Shown one piece after another: positions 27,468 through 35,660 of a DNA stretch of 64,000 bases. The position numbers and the translations under genes were made by a program. Numbering within the stretch: the stretch's first letter is position 1; every line of letters starts with the position of its first letter. The notes below the pieces were generated by a model, which was not told the DNA's origin, searched no databases, and worked only from the letters and a program-made list of their open reading frames with translations. This DNA comes from Polynucleobacter sp. (lineage in GTDB: Bacteria > Pseudomonadota > Gammaproteobacteria > Burkholderiales > Burkholderiaceae_D): assembly GCA_021737945.1 (NCBI GenBank), contig JAIPCX010000009.1:42107-106106 (forward strand), written 5' to 3'.

Positions 27468-28952
27468 TTATTGGACAGTTACGGCTAATTCGCGCAATAA
27501 GAGATTTTTATTAAGAGGTACGTTTCCAATTCTAGAGACTTGAATGCTCGCTGCAATAGAGCCCAAATAAGAAGCTTCCCAAATACTTGCGCCAGCAGCC
27601 AAGGCAAGTGATGAAGCTGATAAAAAAGCGTCACCTGCTCCAGCAACATCAACAGGGTTCGGGTTCATAGCTTTTAAGGAATCGGTCGTGAATTCTGGGT
27701 TAGGCGAAATGACTAACAATCCTTCGGCGCCTAATTTAACAATGAGCGTTTTAGCTTGAGATTTTCCTAGCAAACGATTTGCAACGTTTTGTAGACCAGA
27801 TTTAAAATCATTGACAGCTAGGCGCACCTCCCGCTCTGTTGCAGAGATCATTGTCGCGCCTACATAACGAGATACATCACCTATTTGGGAGCTTGCTTGA
27901 CTATCTGCAACAAATGGAATGTTTTTTTCTCGACAAATTTGGGTTATGGTGTCTACAAGCGGTTGCGGGAGGCAACCATAGTTAAAATCCGAAAAAATAA
28001 CTAAATTAGTAGTAGGTAATATCTGATGAAATCGTTGCAAAACAAGTTCAATGAATTCCTCACCAATGTCATGAGCGCGAAGGTGGCTCACGCGTAATAG
28101 AGTTTTATTGCTTGCTCTAAATCGTTGCTTTAAGATGGTTGGGCGGCTCGAATCACGAATTAATACAGCATCAACACCAAAACTAGCGAGTGAATTTTCA
28201 CTTTTGCTTGCTGTTTCATCATCACCAGTAACGCTAATATATTGGGAAGTAGCTCCTAAACTCGCTACATGGCCAGCAACGATCCCTGCGCCCCCAGTGA
28301 AAGTCCGTGATTCTACGGGTGTTACGACAATGGTTGGATCTTCTTGCGACATACCGAGGGGATCACAATATATATACTCATCAATGATCAGGTCACCAAT
28401 CACTAGCGCCCGAACAACATCAAATTTCTCTACGATTTGCTTTAATCGATCACGCGATGTACCGTGCTTATTAAGAAATTGATCATCGTGTCTTAGAATT
28501 AATTCACCAGGTAACGTTAATTCATTACGAATTAAATCAACAGATGAAAATTTTGCTTCACCTGAACTAAAAATCAAATGACCGCCGTAATGACGCACCA
28601 CATCGCGTTCTGGATTATGACCAACTTCGTGTTCCTTACCCTTTACTACAGCGTGTGGTTTAAGTGAAGTAATAAAATCTGCAAGTTGGCTGGTTTTAAT
28701 AGAAATAACTTCGGCCACTGCGCTCATGGACTTGAGGCTTTCGCAGCGTAATTCATATGGAACAATAACGCCTGGCTCAGCGTCTTCAAAAAGCCCTACG
28801 ATTAAACGTTCACCGCAGGTTTGTGCAAAATTTAATAGTCGCAAATGACCCGGGTGAATAATGTTAAAGTTTCCTGAAACAAATACGAGTTTCTGGTTTG
28901 GGTACGCATCGTTCAGTTGCTGCGAAATGCGATGAAGATTACTTGAAGCCAT
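27468..28952 (-). CDS. Bifunctional HldE-like protein with swapped domains (nucleotidyltransferase-PfkB kinase)
   Basis: This 494-residue protein carries both HldE activities in reversed order. Residues 1 to about 160 are a cytidylyltransferase-fold domain (VFVSGNFNIIHPGHLRLL with HPGH at 33-36). Residues from about 175 form a PfkB/ribokinase domain: VIGDLIIDEY, TGGAGIVAGHVASLGA, and the catalytic VDVAGAGDAF with D441. In HldE the kinase comes first. The kinase would phosphorylate a heptose 7-phosphate (or similar) at C1 and the transferase would activate it. It is divergent from the nucleotidyltransferase operon at 29141, which suggests a shared promoter region. Confidence 0.86.
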   Translation of the reverse strand: MASSNLHRISQQLNDAYPNQKLVFVSGNFNIIHPGHLRLLNFAQTCGERLIVGLFEDAEPGVIVPYELRCESLKSMSAVAEVISIKTSQLADFITSLKPHAVVKGKEHEVGHNPERDVVRHYGGHLIFSSGEAKFSSVDLIRNELTLPGELILRHDDQFLNKHGTSRDRLKQIVEKFDVVRALVIGDLIIDEYIYCDPLGMSQEDPTIVVTPVESRTFTGGAGIVAGHVASLGATSQYISVTGDDETASKSENSLASFGVDAVLIRDSSRPTILKQRFRASNKTLLRVSHLRAHDIGEEFIELVLQRFHQILPTTNLVIFSDFNYGCLPQPLVDTITQICREKNIPFVADSQASSQIGDVSRYVGATMISATEREVRLAVNDFKSGLQNVANRLLGKSQAKTLIVKLGAEGLLVISPNPEFTTDSLKAMNPNPVDVAGAGDAFLSASSLALAAGASIWEASYLGSIAASIQVSRIGNVPLNKNLLLRELAVTVQ

Positions 28953-29140
28953 AAATACATTCCTAAAAATACGTTATTGTTTTGTTTTTACTTGCGTGGG
29001 TTACTTGCATATGCTGTCGTTAAACGGCTATAAAACCGCTGTCAACCGCATAGAAACTAGTTATGACATAACTTTAGTTTTGAATATCGGCTGTTGGTGG
29101 GCAGAGCTAAACATTATTGACACTGATTTAGGTTTTCAAA

Positions 29141-29881
29141 ATGATAGCACTCCTTCTTGCGGCGGGTATGGGATCCCGATTAAGGCCAATCACAGACAGT
29201 ATCCCAAAGTGTATGGTGCCTATAGCAGGCCGGCCTTTACTGGATTATTGGATTGAGCTTCTTACGGCCCACCCGGCCATAAGCGAAATCATTATCAACA
29301 CCCATTATTTGCCTGAGCCAGTAAGGGATTATGTTGCCAGCAGCCCTTATAAAGATCGAATACAGCTAATTCATGAAGAAAACCTGCTGGGTACAGGAGG
29401 AACTCTCCTTTCAGCGATGGATAAATTAATCGATAATGACGTTTTAGTGGCTCATGCCGATAATCTAACTCTGTTTGATTTAAATGCCTTTATTAACACT
29501 CACCAATCGCGGCCTGATCAATGTGTGGCCACCATGATGAGTTTTGAGACGGATTATCCCAGTTCATGTGGCATTTTGGAGCTAGATAAACAAGGCGTAG
29601 TGATCGGTTTTCATGAAAAGGTACCCGAGCCACCTGGCAAACTAGCAAATGCTGCAGTATTTATCTTTAGCAACGCAGCCTTGGCTATAATTATGGGGTT
29701 AAAGAAACATGGCGTTGCAGAAATAAGTGTTGATTTTATACCAACGCTTCTCGGCAAAATGGCCACTTTCCATAATGACACTTATCACCGGGATATAGGT
29801 TCGCCAGAATCCTTGGCGGCAGCCGAGCGGGAATTCCCAGAGATCTATCGCGCATTCAAAAGTAAAGGTAGCGAACAATGA
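29141..29881 (+). CDS. Sugar-1-phosphate nucleotidyltransferase
   Basis: This 246-residue protein has the pyrophosphorylase signature LLLAAGMGSRLRPITDSIPK (4-23), the GTGGTLLSAMD loop (about 87-97) and the metal site AHADNLTLFD. It is similar in size and motifs to HddC-like and mannose-1-phosphate guanylyltransferases. It opens a tight plus-strand operon, sharing an ATGA overlap with the SDR that follows. It most likely activates the sugar built by this operon; the nucleotide (GDP, CDP or UDP) is not evident. Confidence 0.87.
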   Translation: MIALLLAAGMGSRLRPITDSIPKCMVPIAGRPLLDYWIELLTAHPAISEIIINTHYLPEPVRDYVASSPYKDRIQLIHEENLLGTGGTLLSAMDKLIDNDVLVAHADNLTLFDLNAFINTHQSRPDQCVATMMSFETDYPSSCGILELDKQGVVIGFHEKVPEPPGKLANAAVFIFSNAALAIIMGLKKHGVAEISVDFIPTLLGKMATFHNDTYHRDIGSPESLAAAEREFPEIYRAFKSKGSEQ

Positions 29882-30831
29882 AGGTTTTGGTCACCGGCGC
29901 ATGTGGTTATAAGGGGAGCGTACTTGTCCCCAAATTGTTGAAAGCCGGACATGAGGTCATCGCGTTTGACATTATGTGGTTTGGTAATGAGCTTAAAAAT
30001 GCGAGTAACTTAACAATTGTTCAGGGTGACGTTCGCAATATTGATGACGTGCCACTAAACGGTGTGGATGCCATTATCCATTTGTCATCCGTAGCAAACG
30101 ATCCTTGCGGCGATTTGGACCCCAAGTTAACTTGGGAAATAAGCTGCCTTGCCACCATGCAGCTGGCAGATCGTGCCGCCCGGCTCGGAATAAAACGGTT
30201 TTTATACGCTTCATCAGGCTCAGTGTATGGCTTAAAAGATGAAGCCCAAGTGACCGAAGACCTTGAGCTCGTGCCCCTCTCCGAATACAACAAAACCAAA
30301 ATGGTGGGAGAGCGTGTATTACTGAGCTACTCCGACAAGATGGTAGTCCAGATTGTGCGCCCGGCTACCGTGTGTGGTCTGTCGCCCCGTATGCGGCTAG
30401 ATGTGGCGGTGAATATGCTGACGATGCAAGCATTGACCCGTGGAGAAATTACGGTTTTGGGTGGAGATCAGACGCGTCCGAATATTCATATCGATGACGT
30501 GACCGACTTATATTTGTTTTTGTTAGATCACCCAGAAGCAACAGGCATCTTTAATGCTGGCTTTGAAAATTTATCTATTCAGCAGATCGCTGAGATGGCA
30601 ACTCAAAAAGCTAGCGCAAAGATCAGCATACTGCCATCAAATGACCCTAGATCATATCGCGTGAATTCAGATCGCCTTTTAGCGGCTGGGTTTAAACCGA
30701 AAAAAACTGTCAGTGATGCAATCGACGAAATCTGTGCAGCCTACAAAGACGGACAATTGAAAGATGAAGATCGATTCCATAACTTGAAGTGGATGCAAAA
30801 AACGGTGTTTACTCAAGGGGCACTTTCTTGA
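29878..30831 (+). CDS. NAD-dependent epimerase/dehydratase (extended SDR)
   Basis: This 317-residue protein has MKVLVTGACGYKGSVLVPKL with the dinucleotide motif (residues 6-12), HLSSVANDPCGDLDP, the catalytic SSGSVYG and Y137-NKT-K141, and the substrate-domain RPATVCGLSPRMRLDV. The HLSSVANDP segment is typical of a subgroup acting on nucleotide sugars in O-antigen clusters. It is coupled on both sides (ATGA upstream, TTGA downstream). It could epimerise or dehydrate the activated sugar made by the preceding transferase. Confidence 0.85.
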   Translation: MKVLVTGACGYKGSVLVPKLLKAGHEVIAFDIMWFGNELKNASNLTIVQGDVRNIDDVPLNGVDAIIHLSSVANDPCGDLDPKLTWEISCLATMQLADRAARLGIKRFLYASSGSVYGLKDEAQVTEDLELVPLSEYNKTKMVGERVLLSYSDKMVVQIVRPATVCGLSPRMRLDVAVNMLTMQALTRGEITVLGGDQTRPNIHIDDVTDLYLFLLDHPEATGIFNAGFENLSIQQIAEMATQKASAKISILPSNDPRSYRVNSDRLLAAGFKPKKTVSDAIDEICAAYKDGQLKDEDRFHNLKWMQKTVFTQGALS

Positions 30832-31397
30832 AATCACTGTTTCATGATTTTGCCAAAGATTATGCAAAGAGATTGGCGGTTGCAGTGGATGCATTGCCTC
30901 TAGATGCAGTCGAAACTCTTGCCGAAGCCTTGCTAACCTGCTGGAAAGAAAAACGCCAAGTTTTTATTTTTGGAAATGGCGGCTCTGCTGGTAATGCGGT
31001 TCATCTTGCCAATGATTTTTTGTATGGCGTATCAAAACAGCTCGGCCATGCACTTCGTGTGCACGCCTTAACTGCGAATAGTGCTGTACTAACGTGTTTG
31101 GCAAATGATGAGGGTTACGACGGCATATTTTTTAGGCAGTTAGCTGTGATGGCAGAGCCAGGAGATATTGTGATTGCGTTTAGTGGTAGCGGCAATTCGC
31201 CCAACATTGTTAAAGCACTTGAGTGGTGTCGTGAACATAAAGTACATAGCTTTGCTGTAATAGGATTTAAAGGTGGTAAAGCAAAAGAACTGGCGCATAC
31301 ACCGATTCACGTGGATGTAGACGACATGCAGATCAGCGAAGATTTGCAGTTAATCGTGGGCCACATGTTGATGCAGTGGCTTTATTCGAAAAGGTAG
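30828..31397 (+). CDS. GmhA-like sugar-phosphate isomerase (SIS domain)
   Basis: This protein of about 189 residues is a second SIS isomerase, closer to canonical GmhA: FIFGNGGSAGNAVHLANDF (about 44-62), LTANSAVLTCLANDEGY, and IAFSGSGNSPNIVKALEWC. It should convert sedoheptulose 7-phosphate or a related ketose phosphate to the aldose. I chose TTG 30828, overlapping the upstream stop as TTGA with AAGGGG before it; the longer upstream frame would run through the SDR gene. Its presence shows that this operon too begins from a heptose-type precursor. Confidence 0.85.
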   Translation: MKSLFHDFAKDYAKRLAVAVDALPLDAVETLAEALLTCWKEKRQVFIFGNGGSAGNAVHLANDFLYGVSKQLGHALRVHALTANSAVLTCLANDEGYDGIFFRQLAVMAEPGDIVIAFSGSGNSPNIVKALEWCREHKVHSFAVIGFKGGKAKELAHTPIHVDVDDMQISEDLQLIVGHMLMQWLYSKR

Positions 31398-31405
31398 TAA
31401 ATACA

Positions 31406-32398
31406 ATGGGCGAACGTTATGTTGTTATAGGAAGTAATTCGTTTGCTGGCGCGACACTTGTAAGTAGATTAATTGCAGATGGCGAGCAAGTTCTGGGTAT
31501 TAATAGGTCTCCTGAGGGCCCTAAATTTTTTTTACCTTATACATGGGCATCAAGTAAAAAAAACTACGAGTTTTTTCAGGCGGACCTGAATAAAGACTTA
31601 GACCGAATAGGCCAAAAGCTTAAAACTTTTAAGCCCACAGTCGTTATTGATTTAGCCGGCCAAGGGATGGTGGCTGAAAGTTGGCTAAATCCGGCTGAGT
31701 GGTATTTAACAAATATTGTAGCTAAGGCAAAACTACACGAAATACTAAAATCTATTGATAGCTTGAATAGTTATATTAGAGTTTCTACTCCTGAGGTCTA
31801 TGGTAGTCAGGAAGTCGTTCAGCCAGAAAGCTGGTCTTTGAATCCTACAACTCCCTATGCTGTATCGCATGCCGCGATCGATCTAAGTCTTCGTGCTCAG
31901 TACCAGCAATATAAATTTCCGGTAATTTTTACTAGGTTTGCAAATTTCTATGGGCCCGCTCAGCAGTTGTATCGAATTGTCCCGCGAACGATAATCCAAG
32001 CTTTGACTGGCGGCACATTAAATCTGCATGGTGGGGGTACATCGATCCGCGCTTTTATATATGGCGAAGACGTTGCAGGTGCAATCAGAGTAGCAGCACA
32101 AAAAGGTAAGCCAGGAGAGATTTATCATTTCTCTACCGACGAGTTTATCTCTATAAAAAATCTTGTGCAGATGGTTTGTGAGCAGCTTAAAGTCGATCCT
32201 CAATCGTTTGTGAAGGTTTCACCAGACCGGCCAGGTAAGGATCTAGCATATCTGATGAGCAGCTCTAAAGCTAAAACACAATTGGGCTGGTCTGCAAAGA
32301 CCAACTTAGAATCTGGAATTCGAGCGACAATAGATTGGGTAAAGTCAAATTTATCTGAAATCAAAGCGCTACCGCAAGATTACATTCATAAATCGTAA
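31406..32398 (+). CDS. Extended-SDR sugar-nucleotide enzyme with His in place of the catalytic Lys
   Basis: This 330-residue protein resembles Gmd- and RmlB-type extended SDRs: VIGSNSFAGATLVSRL at the start, VSTPEVYGSQ (127-135), FANFYGPAQQLYRIVPR and RAFIYGEDVAGAI. The catalytic YxxxK is Y151-AVS-H155, so lysine is replaced by histidine. The dinucleotide motif GSNSFAG also differs from GxxGxxG. The ATG at 31406 is preferred over 31376, which lies inside the upstream gene. It may be a binding-only or mechanistically altered enzyme. The active-site tyrosine, the T/E/Y elements and the C-terminal half are otherwise conserved. Confidence 0.82.
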   Translation: MGERYVVIGSNSFAGATLVSRLIADGEQVLGINRSPEGPKFFLPYTWASSKKNYEFFQADLNKDLDRIGQKLKTFKPTVVIDLAGQGMVAESWLNPAEWYLTNIVAKAKLHEILKSIDSLNSYIRVSTPEVYGSQEVVQPESWSLNPTTPYAVSHAAIDLSLRAQYQQYKFPVIFTRFANFYGPAQQLYRIVPRTIIQALTGGTLNLHGGGTSIRAFIYGEDVAGAIRVAAQKGKPGEIYHFSTDEFISIKNLVQMVCEQLKVDPQSFVKVSPDRPGKDLAYLMSSSKAKTQLGWSAKTNLESGIRATIDWVKSNLSEIKALPQDYIHKS

Positions 32399-32403
32399 AG
32401 AAA

Positions 32404-33555
32404 ATGACTGATCTAATTGAAAATTTTTTGCCCTCTCAATATCGTCAAAACGACGAATATAAGATAAATCACAATTATTTGCGCGATCAGTTTTCTGACA
32501 AGGACCAAATATTAGAAAAAATAAGGCGCGTCGTAGAGCGGGGAGATTTTACCCTTGGCGAAGAAGTGGATCTATTTGAGAGGGAATTCGCTTCTTTGAG
32601 TGGCGTAAAATTTGCGGTTGGCGTGGGTAGTGGCACAGACGCATTATTTTTAAGCCTAAAAGCTCATGGCGTAGGGCCTGGTGATGAGGTAATTACGACT
32701 CCTTTTACATTTTATGCCACGATTGGCGCAATCGTAACTGCGGGTGCCAAACCCATTTTTGTAGATGCAGGTGAAGATTTCAATATCGATTATTCTTTAA
32801 TTGAATCGAAGATCACTAGCAGCACGAAAGCCATCATGCCAGTTCATTGGTCTGGTCGCCCTTGTGAAATGGATCAGATAATCGATATTGGAGCGCGGAA
32901 AAATATTCCAATAATTAGTGATGCTTGTCATGCAATAAAAGCAGAATATAAGGGCAATAAAATAGGCGGATTAGGCGAAGTAGCCTGCTTTAGTTTTCAT
33001 CCGCTTAAAAATTTGAACGTTTGGGGAGACGGCGGAATTGTTGCGACTAATTCTTCTGAAGTTGCTGCCAAATTAAGGCTACTGCGTAACCATGGCCTTG
33101 CAAGTCGCGATGAGTGTCAGGTGTTCGCATACAACTCGAGATTAGACACAATCCAGGCTGTGGTGGCGCGCCATATGCTCGAAAAAATTGAATCGATTAC
33201 TGAATCAAGAATAAACAATGCGCATTATTTTGATGAAGCTTTATCTTCCATTACTCAAATTTCAATCCCGCACAGACATGTACATTTAAAAGAAGTATTT
33301 CACTTGTATTCAATAGTCTGCGAGCGTCGAAATGAACTGCAAAAGTTTTTGAACCAGAATGGCGTTGACGCAAAAATTCATTACCCAGTCCCAATGCATT
33401 TGCAGCCAGCAGCAAGTCATCTAGGTTACAAACAAGGAGACTTTCCAATTGCAGAAAAATTGTCAAAAAATACCATATCGTTGCCAGTACATGAATTTAT
33501 AACTAAAGCAGATTGTGATCATGTCATCAAATTGATTCAGCACTTTTACGGTTGA
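32404..33555 (+). CDS. DegT/DnrJ/EryC1/StrS aminotransferase (copy 1)
   Basis: This 383-residue PLP enzyme has GVGSGTDALFLSLKAHGVGPGDEV, split here as GTDALFLSL and GDEVITTPFTF, then SDACHAIKAEY and the PLP lysine in CFSFHPLKNLNVWGDGGI. It should transfer an amino group from glutamate or glutamine to a keto sugar. The lysine is present, so it is not a ColD-type dehydratase. It carries an N-terminal extension of about 20 residues relative to the adjacent copy and sits directly upstream of a paralogue, with a three-base gap. Confidence 0.9.
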   Translation: MTDLIENFLPSQYRQNDEYKINHNYLRDQFSDKDQILEKIRRVVERGDFTLGEEVDLFEREFASLSGVKFAVGVGSGTDALFLSLKAHGVGPGDEVITTPFTFYATIGAIVTAGAKPIFVDAGEDFNIDYSLIESKITSSTKAIMPVHWSGRPCEMDQIIDIGARKNIPIISDACHAIKAEYKGNKIGGLGEVACFSFHPLKNLNVWGDGGIVATNSSEVAAKLRLLRNHGLASRDECQVFAYNSRLDTIQAVVARHMLEKIESITESRINNAHYFDEALSSITQISIPHRHVHLKEVFHLYSIVCERRNELQKFLNQNGVDAKIHYPVPMHLQPAASHLGYKQGDFPIAEKLSKNTISLPVHEFITKADCDHVIKLIQHFYG

Positions 33556-33558
33556 TCT

Positions 33559-34653
33559 ATGAACATCCCATTTGTAAATCTTGCGTTGCAGTTTCAAAGC
33601 TTGGAAAGTGAGCTTGTTGCTGCCTTCAGAGAAATAGGACGAAGCGGTGTTTATATTATGGGGGACCAACTATCTCAATTTGAAGCTGAAATTGCTTCAT
33701 ATTGCGGCGTGCGTTATGCGTTAGGAGTTTCTGACGGATCGAATGCTTTGTTCTTATCATTAAAGGCACTGGGTATTGGCCCGGGAGATGAGGTAATAAC
33801 AGCAACAAATTCTTTCATTGCCACAGCATGGGTTATCGTGGCTTGCGGTGCTAAGCCAGTATTGGTTGATGTCGCAGAGGATTTCAATATCGATCCGGCC
33901 TGCGTCGCGGCTGCCATTACAAATAAAACCCGTGCCATCATTCCAGTTCATCTTACGGGCAGGCCTGCCAAGATGCGGGAATTAAAGTCGCTTGCTGAAA
34001 AACATAATCTTTGGATCGTGGAAGATGCTGCACAATCGATTGGCGCTAAATATAACGGGCATCGAGTTGGAAGCTTGGGTAATTGTGCAGGATTTAGTCT
34101 TCATCCATTAAAAAATTTAGGGGTTTATGGTGACGGTGGTGTGATCACTACGGATGATGTCGAGCTTTACGAAAAAATTAAATTGCTTAGAAATCACGGT
34201 CTAGTTAATAGGGATAAATGTGAAGTCTGGGGTTTCAACTCACGCCTAGATACGATTCAAGCAGAGTTTGCCAGGATAAAGCTTCGGCACCTTGATAGGT
34301 GGAATGAGCGTTGCCGGGCAATTGCGACTTTTTATGCCGCTCGGCTGGAGTGCGTTGTTAAAGTCCCTCCGCTTGCAGCACACGAAGAGTGCGTGTTTCA
34401 TAATTTTGTTATCCGTACTGACAAAAGAGACGAATTGATTATTCATCTTGAATCTAAGGGTGTGCAAACACGAATACACTATCCTATACCGATTCATCTT
34501 CAACAAGCTGCGAAAACTCTGGGTTATCTAGAGGGAAGTTTCCCGCAAGCTGAGTTGGACGCCAAAACCATGCTCAGTTTGCCTATATACCCAGAGTTGA
34601 CTGATAGTGAAATTGAATACGTCGCGACTTCGATTTTAGAATTTTTTAATTAA
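33559..34653 (+). CDS. DegT/DnrJ/EryC1/StrS aminotransferase (copy 2)
   Basis: This 364-residue PLP enzyme is a paralogue of the preceding gene: GVSDGSNALFLSL, GDEVITATNSF, VEDAAQSIGAKYNG and the PLP lysine in SLHPLKNLGVYGDGGV. It keeps the family's usual DAAQ where copy 1 has DACH. Both copies end in a similar HYPxPxHLQxAA motif. Tandem aminotransferases with different active-site neighbours suggest two amination steps, or one amination plus a modified reaction on the same sugar. Confidence 0.9.
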   Translation: MNIPFVNLALQFQSLESELVAAFREIGRSGVYIMGDQLSQFEAEIASYCGVRYALGVSDGSNALFLSLKALGIGPGDEVITATNSFIATAWVIVACGAKPVLVDVAEDFNIDPACVAAAITNKTRAIIPVHLTGRPAKMRELKSLAEKHNLWIVEDAAQSIGAKYNGHRVGSLGNCAGFSLHPLKNLGVYGDGGVITTDDVELYEKIKLLRNHGLVNRDKCEVWGFNSRLDTIQAEFARIKLRHLDRWNERCRAIATFYAARLECVVKVPPLAAHEECVFHNFVIRTDKRDELIIHLESKGVQTRIHYPIPIHLQQAAKTLGYLEGSFPQAELDAKTMLSLPIYPELTDSEIEYVATSILEFFN

Positions 34654-34662
34654 TTATCGAAT

Positions 34663-35640
34663 ATGTCGATCACAGAACAAATTCCTTCTCTAGAATTGCT
34701 TCAGACAATGTTGAAGATTAGAGAAGTTGAATTAGAAATAGCTCGTAAATATCCTGATGGTGATATGCGATGCCCAACTCACCTTTCTATTGGCCAGGAA
34801 GCTGCAGCAGCTGGTGTTTGTGCAGCTTTGAAAAAAGATGACTTAGCTGTTAGCACTCACAGAGCGCATGCTCATTATTTGGCAAAAGGCGGCAGCGTTC
34901 GAGCCATGATTGCAGAAATCTACGGTAAGGCTACTGGGTGTAGTCGTGGGAAGGGCGGGTCCATGCACTTAACTGATTGGTCTGTCGGTTTTGTAGGTAG
35001 TACGGCAATTGTCGGTAATTCAATACCTGTGGGCGTTGGCCTAGGCTTTAGCTTAAAAATGAAAGGCGTCGAGAATATTTCGGTAGTATTTTTGGGTGAT
35101 GGAAGCGTCGAAGAAGGAGTTTTTTATGAATCTATTAATTTTGCCGTCGTAAAAAAATTACCAGTATTGTTTGTTTGTGAAAATAATCTGTACTCAGTAT
35201 ATTCGCCTCTCTCTGTTAGACAGCCTAAAGATCGGCGAATTTATTCTATGGTTGAGGCCATGGGGATAACTACAGAAACTGTTGATGGTAACGATGTCGC
35301 TCAAACATATCGTGCGGCTCTCGATAGCGTAACTAGGATCAGGCTTGATCAGAAGCCTCATCTTATGGAGTTATCTACTTACCGGTTGTTGGAACATTGC
35401 GGCCCGAATTTCGATAATGAGTTAGGGTATCGATCTAAAGAAGAATTTGAGTTTTGGAAAAATAAAGATCCAATTAAAAATTTTGAGACGGATCTAATTG
35501 CTAAAGGGGTTATTTCAGAGTTTGACCTCATAAAATTAAGGGGCGTTATAAAAGAAGAAGTAAAAGATGCGTTTGAGTATGCTGAAAGATCGCCTTACCC
35601 TGACGAAAATGAAGCTTTTGCAAATCTCTATTCTGCTTGA
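34663..35640 (+). CDS. Thiamine-diphosphate-dependent E1 alpha-like subunit
   Basis: This 325-residue protein matches the alpha subunit of pyruvate/2-oxoacid dehydrogenase E1. It has THLSIGQEAAAAGV near the N-terminus, the conserved TGCSRGKGGSMHL, and the thiamine-diphosphate motif VFLGDGSVEEGVFYES (GDGxxxxG...), followed by CENNLYSVYSP. The E1 beta partner is next. No lipoyl E2 or E3 gene accompanies them, so the pair probably decarboxylates a 2-oxoacid and transfers the activated C2 (or larger) unit to another acceptor such as a keto sugar. That role is inferred from context. Confidence 0.88.
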   Translation: MSITEQIPSLELLQTMLKIREVELEIARKYPDGDMRCPTHLSIGQEAAAAGVCAALKKDDLAVSTHRAHAHYLAKGGSVRAMIAEIYGKATGCSRGKGGSMHLTDWSVGFVGSTAIVGNSIPVGVGLGFSLKMKGVENISVVFLGDGSVEEGVFYESINFAVVKKLPVLFVCENNLYSVYSPLSVRQPKDRRIYSMVEAMGITTETVDGNDVAQTYRAALDSVTRIRLDQKPHLMELSTYRLLEHCGPNFDNELGYRSKEEFEFWKNKDPIKNFETDLIAKGVISEFDLIKLRGVIKEEVKDAFEYAERSPYPDENEAFANLYSA

Positions 35641-35660
35641 AAAAAAGTCTAATAAATAAA

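Noticed and set aside
32404..34653. ColD-type dehydratase among the DegT pair
   Set aside because: ColD replaces the PLP lysine with histidine; both proteins here keep the lysine in HPLKNL.
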